Assembly: GCF_900155915.1 (NCBI RefSeq)
Contig: NZ_FTPO01000001.1
Coordinates: 248,001-312,000 of the forward strand
Source: Microbacterium sp. RU33B
GTDB lineage: Bacteria; Actinomycetota; Actinomycetes; Actinomycetales; Microbacteriaceae
Direction: 5' to 3'
Length of the DNA: 64,000 bases
Of the stretch, positions 8,771 through 16,260 are shown piece after piece. The notes below the pieces were generated by a model. The model did no database searches. It was not told the origin of the DNA and saw only the letters and a program-made list of their open reading frames with translations. The position numbers and the translations under genes are program-made. Positions within the stretch are counted from its first letter, which is position 1. Each line of letters opens with the position of its first letter.

Positions 8771-9613
8771 ATGTCCGACCACCTCCCACTCCCGCCCATC
8801 GCGATCCTGGGAGCGGGGTCGATGGGCGGAGCGATCCTCCAGGGCCTCGTGCGCTCGGGCCTCGCCTCGGCGGGTGTCACCGTGACGAACCGCTCGGCCG
8901 CCAAGGCCGCCGAGCTCGCCGGGCTCGAGGGCGTGACGAGCATCGCGCTCGAGGAGAATGCCGCGGGCAACACGGATGCCGTCGCCGCCGCCGACATCGT
9001 GCTCATCGGGGTCAAGCCGGCCATGGTGCCCGACCTGCTGCGCGAGATCGCGCCCGCGCTCCGCTCCGGGACGATCGTCGTGAGCCTCGCCGCGGGCGTC
9101 ACGATCGCGACGTTCGAAGGCATCCTCGGCGCCGGGATCCCGGTGCTGCGCTCGATGCCCAACACTCCCGCCGTCGTCGGCAAGGCGGTCACCGGACTCG
9201 CCGCAGGGACCGAGGCGGGTCGCGAGGACGTGGCCGTCGCCCGTCGCCTCTTCGAGACGTGCGGGGCGGTGGTCGAAGTGCCCGAGTCGCAGATCGACGC
9301 GCTGTCGACGATCTCGGGCTCGGGCCCCGCCTACTTCTACCTGGTGGTGGAGGAGTTCACGAAGGCGGCGATCGACAAGGGCTTCGCCGAGAACGAGGCA
9401 CGGCTGCTGGCCGAGCAGACCTTCATCGGCGCTGCCGCACTGCTCGAGACATCCGGAGTCGAGCCCGCAGAACTGCGCCGCCGCGTGACGAGCCCGAAGG
9501 GCACCACCGAGCGCGCGATCGCGGTGCTGCAGGCGGCCCGACTCGACGTCGTCTTCGAGAGCGCGACCGATGCGGCACTCGCCCGAGCGCGCGAGCTCGC
9601 CGCGGGCGCATAG
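8771..9613 (+). CDS. proC: Pyrroline-5-carboxylate reductase
   Basis: The last step of proline synthesis: P5C plus NAD(P)H gives proline. The 280-residue protein has the Rossmann motif ILGAGSMGGAI at the N-terminus, VKPAMV, RSMPNTPAVVGKAV around residue 130 and SGSGPAYFY in the dimerisation domain, ending with SPKGTTERAI. The ATG is seven bases after TAGGAT (8758-8763), so it should be read from a leaderless mRNA. Confidence 0.96.
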   Translation: MSDHLPLPPIAILGAGSMGGAILQGLVRSGLASAGVTVTNRSAAKAAELAGLEGVTSIALEENAAGNTDAVAAADIVLIGVKPAMVPDLLREIAPALRSGTIVVSLAAGVTIATFEGILGAGIPVLRSMPNTPAVVGKAVTGLAAGTEAGREDVAVARRLFETCGAVVEVPESQIDALSTISGSGPAYFYLVVEEFTKAAIDKGFAENEARLLAEQTFIGAAALLETSGVEPAELRRRVTSPKGTTERAIAVLQAARLDVVFESATDAALARARELAAGA

Positions 9614-9634
9614 CCCCAGTCCGCCGGCACGCGA

Positions 9635-10120
9635 CTAGATCGTGGCCGCGGCTCTCGCCGCGGTGATGCGTGCGGTGTGCTCGGCGACCGCAACCGCCAC
9701 CGACTCGAGAGATCGGGTGAACTCCGCGATCTGTCGCTCGTCGAGGTGCGCTGTCGCATCGCTGACCATCTGATCGAACTCCGAGTGGATGCGCTCGAGG
9801 GTCGTGTGCGCCAACGGCGTGAGCTCGAGGATCACGCTGCGCCTGTCGTCGGGGTGGTCGGCCCGCGAGAGCATTCCGATGGTGACGAGCCTGCGCGCGA
9901 TGAGGGTGATCGCCGCCGTCGTGACGTGCATGTGCGAGGCCAGCTGCTTCGGCGTCACACGGATGTGCTCGCCGACGTAGAAGAGCGCCCGCAACTCGCT
10001 GGCCGTGAGGCCCTCCTCCTCGGCGATGCGCTCGCGGTTGCGGTCCAGGGCCCGCGAGAACTTGACCGCCGCGGCGGGAAACGCCTTGAGGCGATGCGAC
10101 CGACCGGCCGGTTCGTGCAT
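9635..10120 (-). CDS. MarR-family transcriptional regulator, divergent from rhodopsin
   Basis: The 161-residue protein shows the MarR layout: N-terminal dimerisation helix, LTASELRALFYVGEH, helix-turn-helix around PKQLASHMHVTTAAITLIAR, and a wing with the hallmark DDRRS, then C-terminal dimerisation helices. I chose the ATG closest to the conserved domain; upstream in-frame codons run into the shared promoter region. It faces the rhodopsin gene across 136 bases that contain repeated AT-rich motifs, so it is the likely regulator of the rhodopsin and of itself. The inducer is unknown. Confidence 0.9.
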   Translation of the reverse strand: MHEPAGRSHRLKAFPAAAVKFSRALDRNRERIAEEEGLTASELRALFYVGEHIRVTPKQLASHMHVTTAAITLIARRLVTIGMLSRADHPDDRRSVILELTPLAHTTLERIHSEFDQMVSDATAHLDERQIAEFTRSLESVAVAVAEHTARITAARAAATI

Positions 10121-10180
10121 GGGCTCTCCCTCCGCGTGGTCAGTGTAGCCGCGTCCCCTCGAACCGACCAGAAAAGAGAC

Positions 10181-10220
10181 TGAGTAAGTTAGTGACTTGT
10201 ATAGTGACTTTATTAAATGA
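10181..10220. promoter_or_regulatory. AT-rich divergent promoter/operator between marR-like gene and rhodopsin
   Basis: In otherwise GC-rich DNA this 40-base stretch is AT-rich and holds the direct repeat TAGTGACTT at 10190-10198 and 10202-10210, 12 bases apart (about one helical turn). The first copy lies within a short inverted repeat AAGT/ACTT. Further TGA-rich sequence follows. It is a good candidate for the MarR-type binding sites overlapping the rhodopsin promoter. Confidence 0.5.
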
Positions 10221-10256
10221 CGTCTCCCGCTGGGAGCCGATCCGAAGGAGTTCCTC

Positions 10257-11057
10257 GTGATACCCGACCTCTTGACCGCCGCGCAGTTCTCGACCGTGTA
10301 CAACGCCCTGTCGCTCGTGATCGCGGCGCAGCTGTTCACGGCGATCTTCCTGTTGATCTCCCTTCCGCGGGTGCTGCCGCGGTACCGCACGGCGATCGCC
10401 GTCTCCCTGGTCGTGTGCGGCATCGCGGCCTACCACTACTTCCGCATCTTCGACTCGTTCAATGCGGCGTTCACGACCGAAGCTGCCGGGGGGATGGGCG
10501 ACTACACCACGACGGCGGGCGCGGCGTTCAACGAGGGGTACCGCTACGTCGACTGGCTGCTGACCGTCCCGCTCCTGCTCGTCGAGCTCATCGCGGTGCT
10601 CGCCCTCGCCCGCGCGATGCAGAACCGCCTCCTGATGCAGCTCGTTCCCGCGGCCATCCTGATGATCGTGCTCGGCTACCCGGGCGAGATCAGCGATGAC
10701 CTGGGCGTCCGGACGGTGTTCGGCATCCTCTCGACCATCCCGTTCCTCTTCATCCTCTACGTGCTCTTCGTGCAGCTCGGCAAGTCCCTCGCCACGCAGC
10801 CCGAGGCGGTGCGCGGCACCATCAGCAAGCTGCGCTATCTCCTCGTGCTGAGCTGGGGCGTGTACCCGATCGCCTACCTGCTGCCGTCTCTCGATCTCGG
10901 CGCCGACGGATGGGTCTGGAAGCAGGTCGGCTACTCGATCGCCGACATCGTCGCCAAGGCCGTCTACGCCCTGATCATCTACCAGGTGGCGCGAACGAAG
11001 TCGATGATCGAAGACCCGACGTTCGCAGAGCGGGAGCGCTCGCACGCCGACGCGTGA
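10257..11057 (+). CDS. Proton-pumping microbial rhodopsin (proteorhodopsin/xanthorhodopsin-like) with antenna-type Gly156
   Basis: A 266-residue seven-helix retinal protein. The helix C motif YRYVDWLLTVPLLLVE gives the proton-pump triad D99, T103 and E110 (D97/T101/E108 in proteorhodopsin). L107 at the tuning site predicts green absorption. H60 matches the proteorhodopsin His75 partner of the counterion, and helix G carries D230 and the Schiff-base K234 (ADIVAKAVY). Gly156 in VRTVFGILST aligns with bacteriorhodopsin Trp138 and xanthorhodopsin Gly156, the fenestration that lets a carotenoid contact retinal. The GTG follows GAAGGAG by seven bases. No retinal or carotenoid synthesis genes are in the window. 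Confidence 0.95.
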   Translation: MIPDLLTAAQFSTVYNALSLVIAAQLFTAIFLLISLPRVLPRYRTAIAVSLVVCGIAAYHYFRIFDSFNAAFTTEAAGGMGDYTTTAGAAFNEGYRYVDWLLTVPLLLVELIAVLALARAMQNRLLMQLVPAAILMIVLGYPGEISDDLGVRTVFGILSTIPFLFILYVLFVQLGKSLATQPEAVRGTISKLRYLLVLSWGVYPIAYLLPSLDLGADGWVWKQVGYSIADIVAKAVYALIIYQVARTKSMIEDPTFAERERSHADA

Positions 11058-11066
11058 CCGCGTCCC

Positions 11067-11103
11067 CGATCGCTGACTCCCGTGCGCGGGGAGTCAGCGA
11101 TCG
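11067..11103. terminator. Bidirectional hairpin between rhodopsin and ktrA-like gene
   Basis: A perfect 15-base stem (11067-11081 with 11089-11103) and a 7-base loop lie between the two convergent genes. The right arm contains the stop codon of the ktrA-like gene. There is no clear U tract, so it may rely on the strong stem. Confidence 0.75.
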
Positions 11104-11765
11104 AGGCCCGCGAACCGCTCGATGTCGGAGTTCGTGCCCGACACGATGATCAGATCGTGGTTCGTCACGATCGTGTTCGCCTCGGCATAGCGGAACGGCT
11201 TGCCGGGGCTCTTCACGCCGACGACCGTGACGTTGTACTTCGAGCGCACACCCGATTCGCTCAGTCCCACGCCGCGGATGAACTTCGGCGGGTACATCTT
11301 GGCCAGCACGAAGTCGTCATCGAAGCGGATGAAGTCGAGCATCCGTCCGCTCACGAGGTGCGCCACCCGCTCGCCGGCCTCGCGCTCGGGGTAGATCACA
11401 TGGTTCGCCCCGACCCGGGCGAGGATCTTGCCGTGCGACTGCGACACCGCCTTCGCCCAGATCTGCGGCACCTTGAGGTCGACGAGGTTCGCGGTGATGA
11501 GGACGGATGCCTCGATCGATGACCCGACCGCGACGACGGCGACCTGGAAGTCCTGCGCGCCGATCTGCTTGAGGGCGTCGATGTTGCGCGCATCCGCCTG
11601 CACGGTGTGCGTGACGCGCTCCGACCACTTCTGGACGAGTTCGAGGCTGTCGTCGATCGCGAGGACCTCGCGGTCGAGGCGGTCGAGCTCACCGGCGCAT
11701 GCGGCGCCGAAGCGTCCGAGTCCGATGACGAGGACGGGGGAGTCCCCGCGGATCTGCTCAACCAA
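11094..11765 (-). CDS. Potassium uptake regulatory subunit, KtrA/TrkA type
   Basis: A 223-residue RCK protein. The N-terminal Rossmann nucleotide-binding domain begins VLVIGLGRFGAACA and includes IDDSLELVQKW and ADARNIDAL; the C-terminal TrkA_C domain follows from about residue 135. It gates the membrane subunit encoded upstream in response to NAD(H) or ATP/ADP. No ATG or GTG is usable, so I accept a TTG start that overlaps the end of the channel gene by eight bases; GGAAAGG lies upstream of it. The tail overlaps the hairpin shared with the rhodopsin gene. Confidence 0.92.
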   Translation of the reverse strand: MVEQIRGDSPVLVIGLGRFGAACAGELDRLDREVLAIDDSLELVQKWSERVTHTVQADARNIDALKQIGAQDFQVAVVAVGSSIEASVLITANLVDLKVPQIWAKAVSQSHGKILARVGANHVIYPEREAGERVAHLVSGRMLDFIRFDDDFVLAKMYPPKFIRGVGLSESGVRSKYNVTVVGVKSPGKPFRYAEANTIVTNHDLIIVSGTNSDIERFAGLDR

Positions 11766-13197
11766 CGATCGGCCTTTCCACCGGCAGCGAATACAGCTGC
11801 GAACGGGATGTCGCGGCCACGGCCGCGGCGAGAGTCACTGTACCAACGCGGCCCATGAACATGGTGAGGGCCATCACGTAGACGGCCGGGTCGCTGAGCT
11901 CCGCCGTGAGTCCGGTCGAGAGCCCCACCGTCGCGAAGCCGGAGATCACATCGAACAGAACCTTCTCGACGGGAGCCTGCGAGATCTGAGTGATCGTGAT
12001 CGTCGAGACGGCCACGATGGTGGCCCCCCACGCGACGACCGAGAGCGCGACCCGCTGAACGTCGCTGGGGATGCGCCGTCCGAACGCTTCGACGGACTGG
12101 CGACCCTTCGCCTCCGACCACACCGCGAGCGCCAGGACCGCCAGAGTGGTCACCTTGATGCCGCCCGCCGTGGACGCCGACCCGCCGCCGACGAACATGA
12201 GCATCGAGCCCACGACGAGCGATGAGCCGTAGAACTCGCCCATGTCGACCACCGCGAATCCGCCCGAGCGTGTCATGGCCGAGACGAAGAACGACTGGAA
12301 GGTGGTGTCGACCGCATCCATGCTCCCGAACGTGCGCGGGTTCGAATGCTCCAGTCCGAGGAAGACGAGCGCGCCGGCGAAGAACAGGACGACCGTCGTG
12401 ATGATCGTGAGCTTCGCGTGGAGCGACCAGTACCGGAAGTGCCACTGGTGCTTCCACAGCGTGAAGATCACGGGGAAGCCGATGGACCCCAGGAAGACGC
12501 CGGCCATGAGCACGGTCAAGAAGAAGTAGTCGTCGGCGAACGGGGCGAGGCCGTTCGCGTTGGGCACGAAGCCGGTGTTCGTGAAGGCCATCGCCGCGTA
12601 GTAGGGGGCTTCCCAGAGGGCGGTGAGCGCGTCGACCCCCGACCAGATGAGCGCGGGGTAGAGCAGCACGGTGAGGCCGGCTTCGATCACGAGCGTCGCG
12701 ATGGCGACGGTGCGCAGCAGCGAGCCCACCTCGCCGAGACGCACGGTCTGACCTTCGTTGACGGGACCGCCGTGGGCGCGCATGGGGTTGGAGTCGCCTG
12801 CGGCGATGAGCTTGGCGCGCAGGCCGAGGCGCTTGGAGATGACCAGGCCGAGGATCGAGGCGAGGGTGAGTACGCCGAGGGCTCCGACGTTGACGCCGAT
12901 GTAGGTCAGGAGGTGGCCGAAGGGGGACCAGTGCGAGTACATGTCGACGGTCGACAGGCCGGTGACGCAGATCGTGGAGACCGCGGTGAAGAGCGCGTCG
13001 GCCAGCGGGGTGGCGCGGCCGTCGGCGGCGGCGGCAGGAAGCGAGAACAGTGCGGTGAACAGCAGGATCAGCACGACGAAGATCAGCACCGCGAAGCGCG
13101 CGGGAGAGGAGGTGGTGAGGTTGCGTACGCGATCCCACGCCCTGTCCACCAGGACGGGGAGGCGTCGCGCGAACGACCCAGCGGGGCCAGCCGCCAT
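11758..13197 (-). CDS. Potassium uptake channel subunit, KtrB/TrkH type
   Basis: The 479-residue membrane protein has four pore-loop repeats with selectivity-filter-like TICVTGLST, FTNTGFVP, SAMTRSGGFAVV and GFATVGLSTG, each between hydrophobic helices. Length and four filters fit Ktr/Trk potassium or sodium-coupled uptake. It is translationally coupled to the RCK subunit through an overlapping TTG start, so the two make one complex at the membrane. The ATG at the right-hand end follows a GAAGGGTGG-type ribosome site. Confidence 0.94.
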   Translation of the reverse strand: MAAGPAGSFARRLPVLVDRAWDRVRNLTTSSPARFAVLIFVVLILLFTALFSLPAAAADGRATPLADALFTAVSTICVTGLSTVDMYSHWSPFGHLLTYIGVNVGALGVLTLASILGLVISKRLGLRAKLIAAGDSNPMRAHGGPVNEGQTVRLGEVGSLLRTVAIATLVIEAGLTVLLYPALIWSGVDALTALWEAPYYAAMAFTNTGFVPNANGLAPFADDYFFLTVLMAGVFLGSIGFPVIFTLWKHQWHFRYWSLHAKLTIITTVVLFFAGALVFLGLEHSNPRTFGSMDAVDTTFQSFFVSAMTRSGGFAVVDMGEFYGSSLVVGSMLMFVGGGSASTAGGIKVTTLAVLALAVWSEAKGRQSVEAFGRRIPSDVQRVALSVVAWGATIVAVSTITITQISQAPVEKVLFDVISGFATVGLSTGLTAELSDPAVYVMALTMFMGRVGTVTLAAAVAATSRSQLYSLPVERPIVG

Positions 13198-13265
13198 GCA
13201 TCGCCACCCTTCGATCCCGGAGTCATTGCATGGTACTCCGCCGGGCGCCCGACTACTCTGAGCAC

Positions 13266-13682
13266 ATGGTGGACATCTTCGACGTGATCGCGGACGGAAC
13301 GAGGCGCGACATCCTGCAGCTCCTTCTCGATCGCTCGGGTGCAGGCGAGCGCGGGACGAGCGTCTCGCAGATCGTGGCCGAGCTCGGAGCGAGTCAGCCC
13401 ACCGTCTCGAAGCACCTCAAGGTGCTCCGCGAGGCCGACCTCGTATCGGTGCGCGAAGAGGGTCAGCACCGCTACTACAGCCTGTCGCCGGCTCCGCTGG
13501 ACACCGTCGACGACTGGCTCATGCCCTTCCTCGTCGATGAGACGGATGCCTCGGCCGCCTTCGCCGCCGCGGTGCCCCCGCTGCCCGATTCCGCCGCCCG
13601 GACGGCCGACGCCGTCGGGCGTGCAGCGGCATCCGCCAAGCACGCGCTGGAGTCGGCGCTGAAGAAGCTGCCCGGCCGCTGA
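13266..13682 (+). CDS. ArsR-family winged-helix regulator
   Basis: A 138-residue protein with an ArsR-type winged helix: DIFDVIADGTRRDILQLL, recognition helix in GASQPTVSKHLKVLREADLV, and wing EEGQHRYYSL. An acidic-to-alanine-rich C-terminal extension of about 50 residues follows and ends KKLPGR. There are no obvious metal-binding cysteines, so it is more like the non-metal members of the family. The ATG is six bases after TACTCT (13254-13259), giving a leaderless mRNA. Its targets are unknown; the divergent ktrB-like gene is the nearest candidate. Confidence 0.88.
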   Translation: MVDIFDVIADGTRRDILQLLLDRSGAGERGTSVSQIVAELGASQPTVSKHLKVLREADLVSVREEGQHRYYSLSPAPLDTVDDWLMPFLVDETDASAAFAAAVPPLPDSAARTADAVGRAAASAKHALESALKKLPGR

Positions 13683-13792
13683 GCGAGGCGATCACGTCCG
13701 TCTCAGAAGTCACAGCAGTCCCACCGGTTTACACGCGTCCCGCGTAGCCCCTAGAGTGTGCTCAGCATCAGTGATCTGGGGGATGTGGAGAC

Positions 13793-13987
13793 ATGGTGGC
13801 GGATATGCCGGACGTGCGTTTTCTGACCGTGGCCGAGGTCGCGGAGCTCATGCGCGTCTCGAAGATGACGGTTTACCGTCTCGTACACTCCGGTGAGCTG
13901 CCGGCCGTGCGGTTCGGACGCAGCTATCGCGTCCCCGAATCGGCGGTCACCGCAGCCCTGCAACGGCCCATCGCCGACGTCGGCTAG
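13793..13987 (+). CDS. BldC/excisionase-like helix-turn-helix protein
   Basis: A 64-residue protein that is a single MerR-type winged helix: LTVAEVAELMRVSKMTVYRL then GELPAVRFGRSYRVPESAV. It is of the BldC/AlpA/excisionase DNA-binding class common in actinobacteria. It precedes bS22, an order also found in mycobacteria (Rv0500A-Rv0500B), which argues for a chromosomal regulator rather than a phage excisionase. Three start codons (ATG, GTG, ATG) lie within 12 bases; I took the first. Confidence 0.9.
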   Translation: MVADMPDVRFLTVAEVAELMRVSKMTVYRLVHSGELPAVRFGRSYRVPESAVTAALQRPIADVG

Positions 13988-14024
13988 ACTGTACGAAGGC
14001 ATTTTTCTCTTTGCCGATCCCGGG

Positions 14025-14040
14025 CGCGGACCGATCCGCG
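14025..14040 (+). promoter_or_regulatory. Leader hairpin upstream of the bS22 gene
   Basis: The 81 bases between the BldC-like gene and bS22 hold a perfect 6-base stem CGCGGA/TCCGCG with a 4-base loop. Upstream are GGCA/TGCC arms around a T-rich loop and TAGACT at 13985-13990 (overlapping the BldC-like stop). bS22 therefore may have its own promoter and a structured leader; attenuation or autoregulation is possible but unproven. Confidence 0.35.
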
Positions 14041-14068
14041 TCCAGACCCCGACTTAGTGAGGTTTTCC

Positions 14069-14167
14069 GTGGGTTCTGTCATCAAGAAGCGCCGCAAGCG
14101 CATGGCGAAGAAGAAGCACCGCAAGCTGCTTCGCAAGACTCGCCACCAGCGCCGCAACAAGAAGTAA
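14069..14167 (+). CDS. Small ribosomal protein bS22 (AURKAIP1/COX24-like)
   Basis: A 32-residue, extremely basic protein starting GTG-GGT: MGSVIKKRRKRM, then KKKHRKLLRKTRHQRR. It matches the actinobacterial small-subunit protein bS22 first noticed in mycobacterial ribosome structures. It binds near the decoding region of 16S rRNA. The gene is short enough to be missed by most gene finders. It follows the BldC-like gene and is closed by a hairpin at 14183-14209. Confidence 0.93.
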   Translation: MGSVIKKRRKRMAKKKHRKLLRKTRHQRRNKK

Positions 14168-14182
14168 GCGGTCGCAGACACC

Positions 14183-14209
14183 AAGCGCCTGTCCTCGTGA
14201 CGGGCGCTT
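14183..14209 (+). terminator. Hairpin after bS22
   Basis: Arms AAGCGCC (14183-14189) and GGCGCTT (14203-14209) pair perfectly, with an inner GTC/GAC extending the stem. It ends in TTCGTGTCT with only a weak U tract. It lies 15 bases after the bS22 stop and before the rhodanese gene. Confidence 0.6.
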
Positions 14210-14247
14210 CGTGTCTCGCCGTGACGACCGTCGCCGAGAGGGAGACC

Positions 14248-14541
14248 GTGCAGACCATCACCGTGCAGCAGCTCGAAGCCGCGTCCGAGACATCCGTCAT
14301 CGATGTGCGCGAGGACTGGGAGTACGCCGAGGGTCATGTGCCCGGAGCGGTGAACATCCCGATGTCGACGATCGGCGATCGCCTCGGCGAGCTGCCCGAC
14401 GGCGCGTTCGCCGTCATCTGCGCTCTCGGAGGGCGCTCCGGCCGTGTCGTCGAAGCGCTCGAGGCCCGCGGCTACGACGCGACGAACGTCGAGGGCGGAA
14501 CGGATGCCTGGATCGCTGCGGGGTATCCCGTCGAACGGTGA
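14248..14541 (+). CDS. Rhodanese-like sulfurtransferase domain protein
   Basis: A 97-residue single rhodanese domain: VIDVREDWEYAEGHVPGAVNIP, a catalytic Cys in VICALGGRSGR (residue about 58), and GGTDAWIAAGYP at the end. It moves sulfane sulfur or acts as a persulfide carrier. I chose the GTG preceded by AGAGGGAGA; an in-frame GTG 27 bases upstream lacks a ribosome site. The loop after Cys (ALGGRSG) is of the GlpE/PspE type. Confidence 0.88.
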   Translation: MQTITVQQLEAASETSVIDVREDWEYAEGHVPGAVNIPMSTIGDRLGELPDGAFAVICALGGRSGRVVEALEARGYDATNVEGGTDAWIAAGYPVER

Positions 14542-14583
14542 GCCGTCGTCCGGCGGCCACGGTGCGTTCCTAGGATGGAATGC

Positions 14584-14853
14584 GTGACGACCGTGACGAT
14601 CATCGGCAAGCCCGACTGCCACCTCTGCGAGGTCGCGGAGGAGATCGTCGACGTCGTCGTCGCCGATCTGCCCGATCGGATCGCCGCCGAGATCGTCGTC
14701 GAGCACGTCTCGATCGCCGACGACGCCGCGCTGTACGACCTGTGGTGGGAGAAGATCCCGGTCGTGCTGATCGACGGCGAGCTGCACGCCCACTGGCGCG
14801 TCAGCGGCGATCGCCTGCGCGCCGCCCTCGTCGAGTCGGCGTCGGCGCGCTGA
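14584..14853 (+). CDS. Glutaredoxin-like thiol protein
   Basis: An 89-residue thioredoxin-fold protein with the redox site PDCHLC near residue 11 and the cis-proline stretch KIPVVLIDGE near residue 60. This is the short glutaredoxin-like family (DUF836). It follows the rhodanese gene and has its own TAGGAT -10 box seven bases before the GTG, so it is leaderless. Likely role: disulfide or mixed-disulfide reduction with mycothiol or thioredoxin reductase as donor (inference). Confidence 0.88.
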   Translation: MTTVTIIGKPDCHLCEVAEEIVDVVVADLPDRIAAEIVVEHVSIADDAALYDLWWEKIPVVLIDGELHAHWRVSGDRLRAALVESASAR

Positions 14854-14868
14854 CGCTCCGACCCGCCT

Positions 14869-15045
14869 CTAGACCTCGACGACCGGCGCGTCTGCGGCGT
14901 TCGCCCTGACGGACTCGATGCCCTTCAGGGCACTCGCCTTCGACGAGTAGCCTTCGCTCGTCGCGATCACCTGGCCGTTGGAGGCCTTGAGGTTGAAGCG
15001 GTGCTGCCCGCCCTTGTCGACCCACAGTTCGAACGTGCCGGCCAC
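14869..15045 (-). CDS. YegP-like DUF1508 protein
   Basis: A 58-residue protein: GTFELWVDKGGQHRFNLKAS, then NGQVIATSEGYSSKASALKG. This is one copy of the DUF1508/YegP fold, often duplicated in other species. GAAGGAG five bases before the GTG decides this start over a GTG 24 bases upstream. Its function is unknown; homologues have been linked to stress, without a defined activity. Confidence 0.88.
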   Translation of the reverse strand: MAGTFELWVDKGGQHRFNLKASNGQVIATSEGYSSKASALKGIESVRANAADAPVVEV

Positions 15046-15111
15046 GGTGTCTCCTTCATCGGTCCTCACGACGGCACGGGCGCCGTCGCCCTGCGGCTGA
15101 GCCGCCAGGGG

Positions 15112-16260
15112 TCACGCTAGCGGTCCGCCGGTGCGGACGGAAGGCTCGGAGCGCCCGGGGGCCGGACGGACGGCGACCGGATGGGGGTCGATCGCGATCG
15201 TCACGACGTCGGCGTACTCCACGCGCTCGTCGGCCGGATGCTGCACCTGCACGAAGACCCCATCGGTCGTGCGCACGAGCGTGCGGCGGAAGCTGCCGAG
15301 GAACGTGCTCTCCTGCACCTCGGCGCGGGTACCGGCATCGGGCGAGCGGACGAGCCGCACGTGCTCCGGCCGGAGGAACACCTCGACCGGTCCGTCGAGC
15401 GTCGTCGTCTGCAGCGGCAGGTCGAAGTCCCACACGTGCACGACGTCGCCGGCGACGACGCCGGGAACGAGGCTCGAGACCCCGACGAACGCCGCGACCG
15501 CCGGACTCGCGGGTCGCTGGTAGAGCTCCTCGGGAGTGCCGATCTGCTCGATGCGGCCGGCGTTCATCACGGCGATGCGATCCGACACCGCCAGCGCCTC
15601 CTCCTGGTCGTGCGTCACGAACACCGTCGTGATGCCCAGGCGCAGCTGGATGCGGCGGATCTCGTCGCGCAGCTGCACCCGCACCTTCGCATCCAGAGCC
15701 GACAGCGGCTCGTCGAGGAGCAGCACGCGCGGCTCGGTGACGAGGGCTCGGGCGAGGGCGACGCGCTGCTGCTGACCGCCCGACAGCTCGTGCGGGTACC
15801 GTTCGGCGAGGTGGCCGAGCCCCACGAGATCGAGCGCATCGGCAGCGCGGCGTGCCGCATCCGTCCTCCCCACGCCCCGGCGCCGCAGGCCGAAGGCGGT
15901 GTTGTCCGCCACTCTGAGGTGCGGGAACAGCGAGTACGACTGGAACACCATGCCGATGTCGCGCCGGTTCGTCGGCACGGCCGACACGTCGCGTCCGCCG
16001 AGGAGCACGGCGCCGCCCGTGGCCTGCTCGAGCCCTGCGAGGATGCGCAGCAGTGTCGTCTTGCCGCATCCCGACGGACCGAGGAGCGACACGAACTCGC
16101 CGGGGGCGATGTCGAGGTCCACCCCGTGCAGCACGCGCGTCGCGCCGAACTCCTTCACGATGCCCTCGAGGCGCACCGGGGTTCCGGAGCCGGCCTCGGC
16201 GAGCAGCACGTTGTCGGTCGTGCGGGGGAGCGGCCGAGGGACGGCGTCGGCAGCGGTCAT
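15112..16260 (-). CDS. ABC importer ATPase (Fe3+/polyamine/phosphonate PotA-like)
   Basis: A 382-residue ATPase: Walker A GPSGCGKTT near residue 63, Q-loop VFQSYSLFPHL, signature LSGGQQQRVALARAL, Walker B LLLDEPLSALD and H-loop VTHDQEEALAVSDRI, then a C-terminal TOBE domain with FLRPEHVRL. The ATG overlaps the end of the permease gene (ATGA), so it is the last subunit of a four-gene importer operon. This subfamily serves Fe3+, spermidine/putrescine, thiamine and 2-aminoethylphosphonate importers; the subunit alone does not say which. Confidence 0.95.
   Translation of the reverse strand: MTAADAVPRPLPRTTDNVLLAEAGSGTPVRLEGIVKEFGATRVLHGVDLDIAPGEFVSLLGPSGCGKTTLLRILAGLEQATGGAVLLGGRDVSAVPTNRRDIGMVFQSYSLFPHLRVADNTAFGLRRRGVGRTDAARRAADALDLVGLGHLAERYPHELSGGQQQRVALARALVTEPRVLLLDEPLSALDAKVRVQLRDEIRRIQLRLGITTVFVTHDQEEALAVSDRIAVMNAGRIEQIGTPEELYQRPASPAVAAFVGVSSLVPGVVAGDVVHVWDFDLPLQTTTLDGPVEVFLRPEHVRLVRSPDAGTRAEVQESTFLGSFRRTLVRTTDGVFVQVQHPADERVEYADVVTIAIDPHPVAVRPAPGRSEPSVRTGGPLA

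Noticed and set aside
13683..13792. tRNA or small RNA between ArsR and BldC-like genes
   Set aside because: No cloverleaf arms or terminator could be drawn; the stretch looks like a promoter region only.
13793..13987. Phage excisionase marking a prophage or integrative element
   Set aside because: No integrase, phage gene or attachment-site repeat is nearby, and the bS22 neighbour fits a conserved chromosomal pair.
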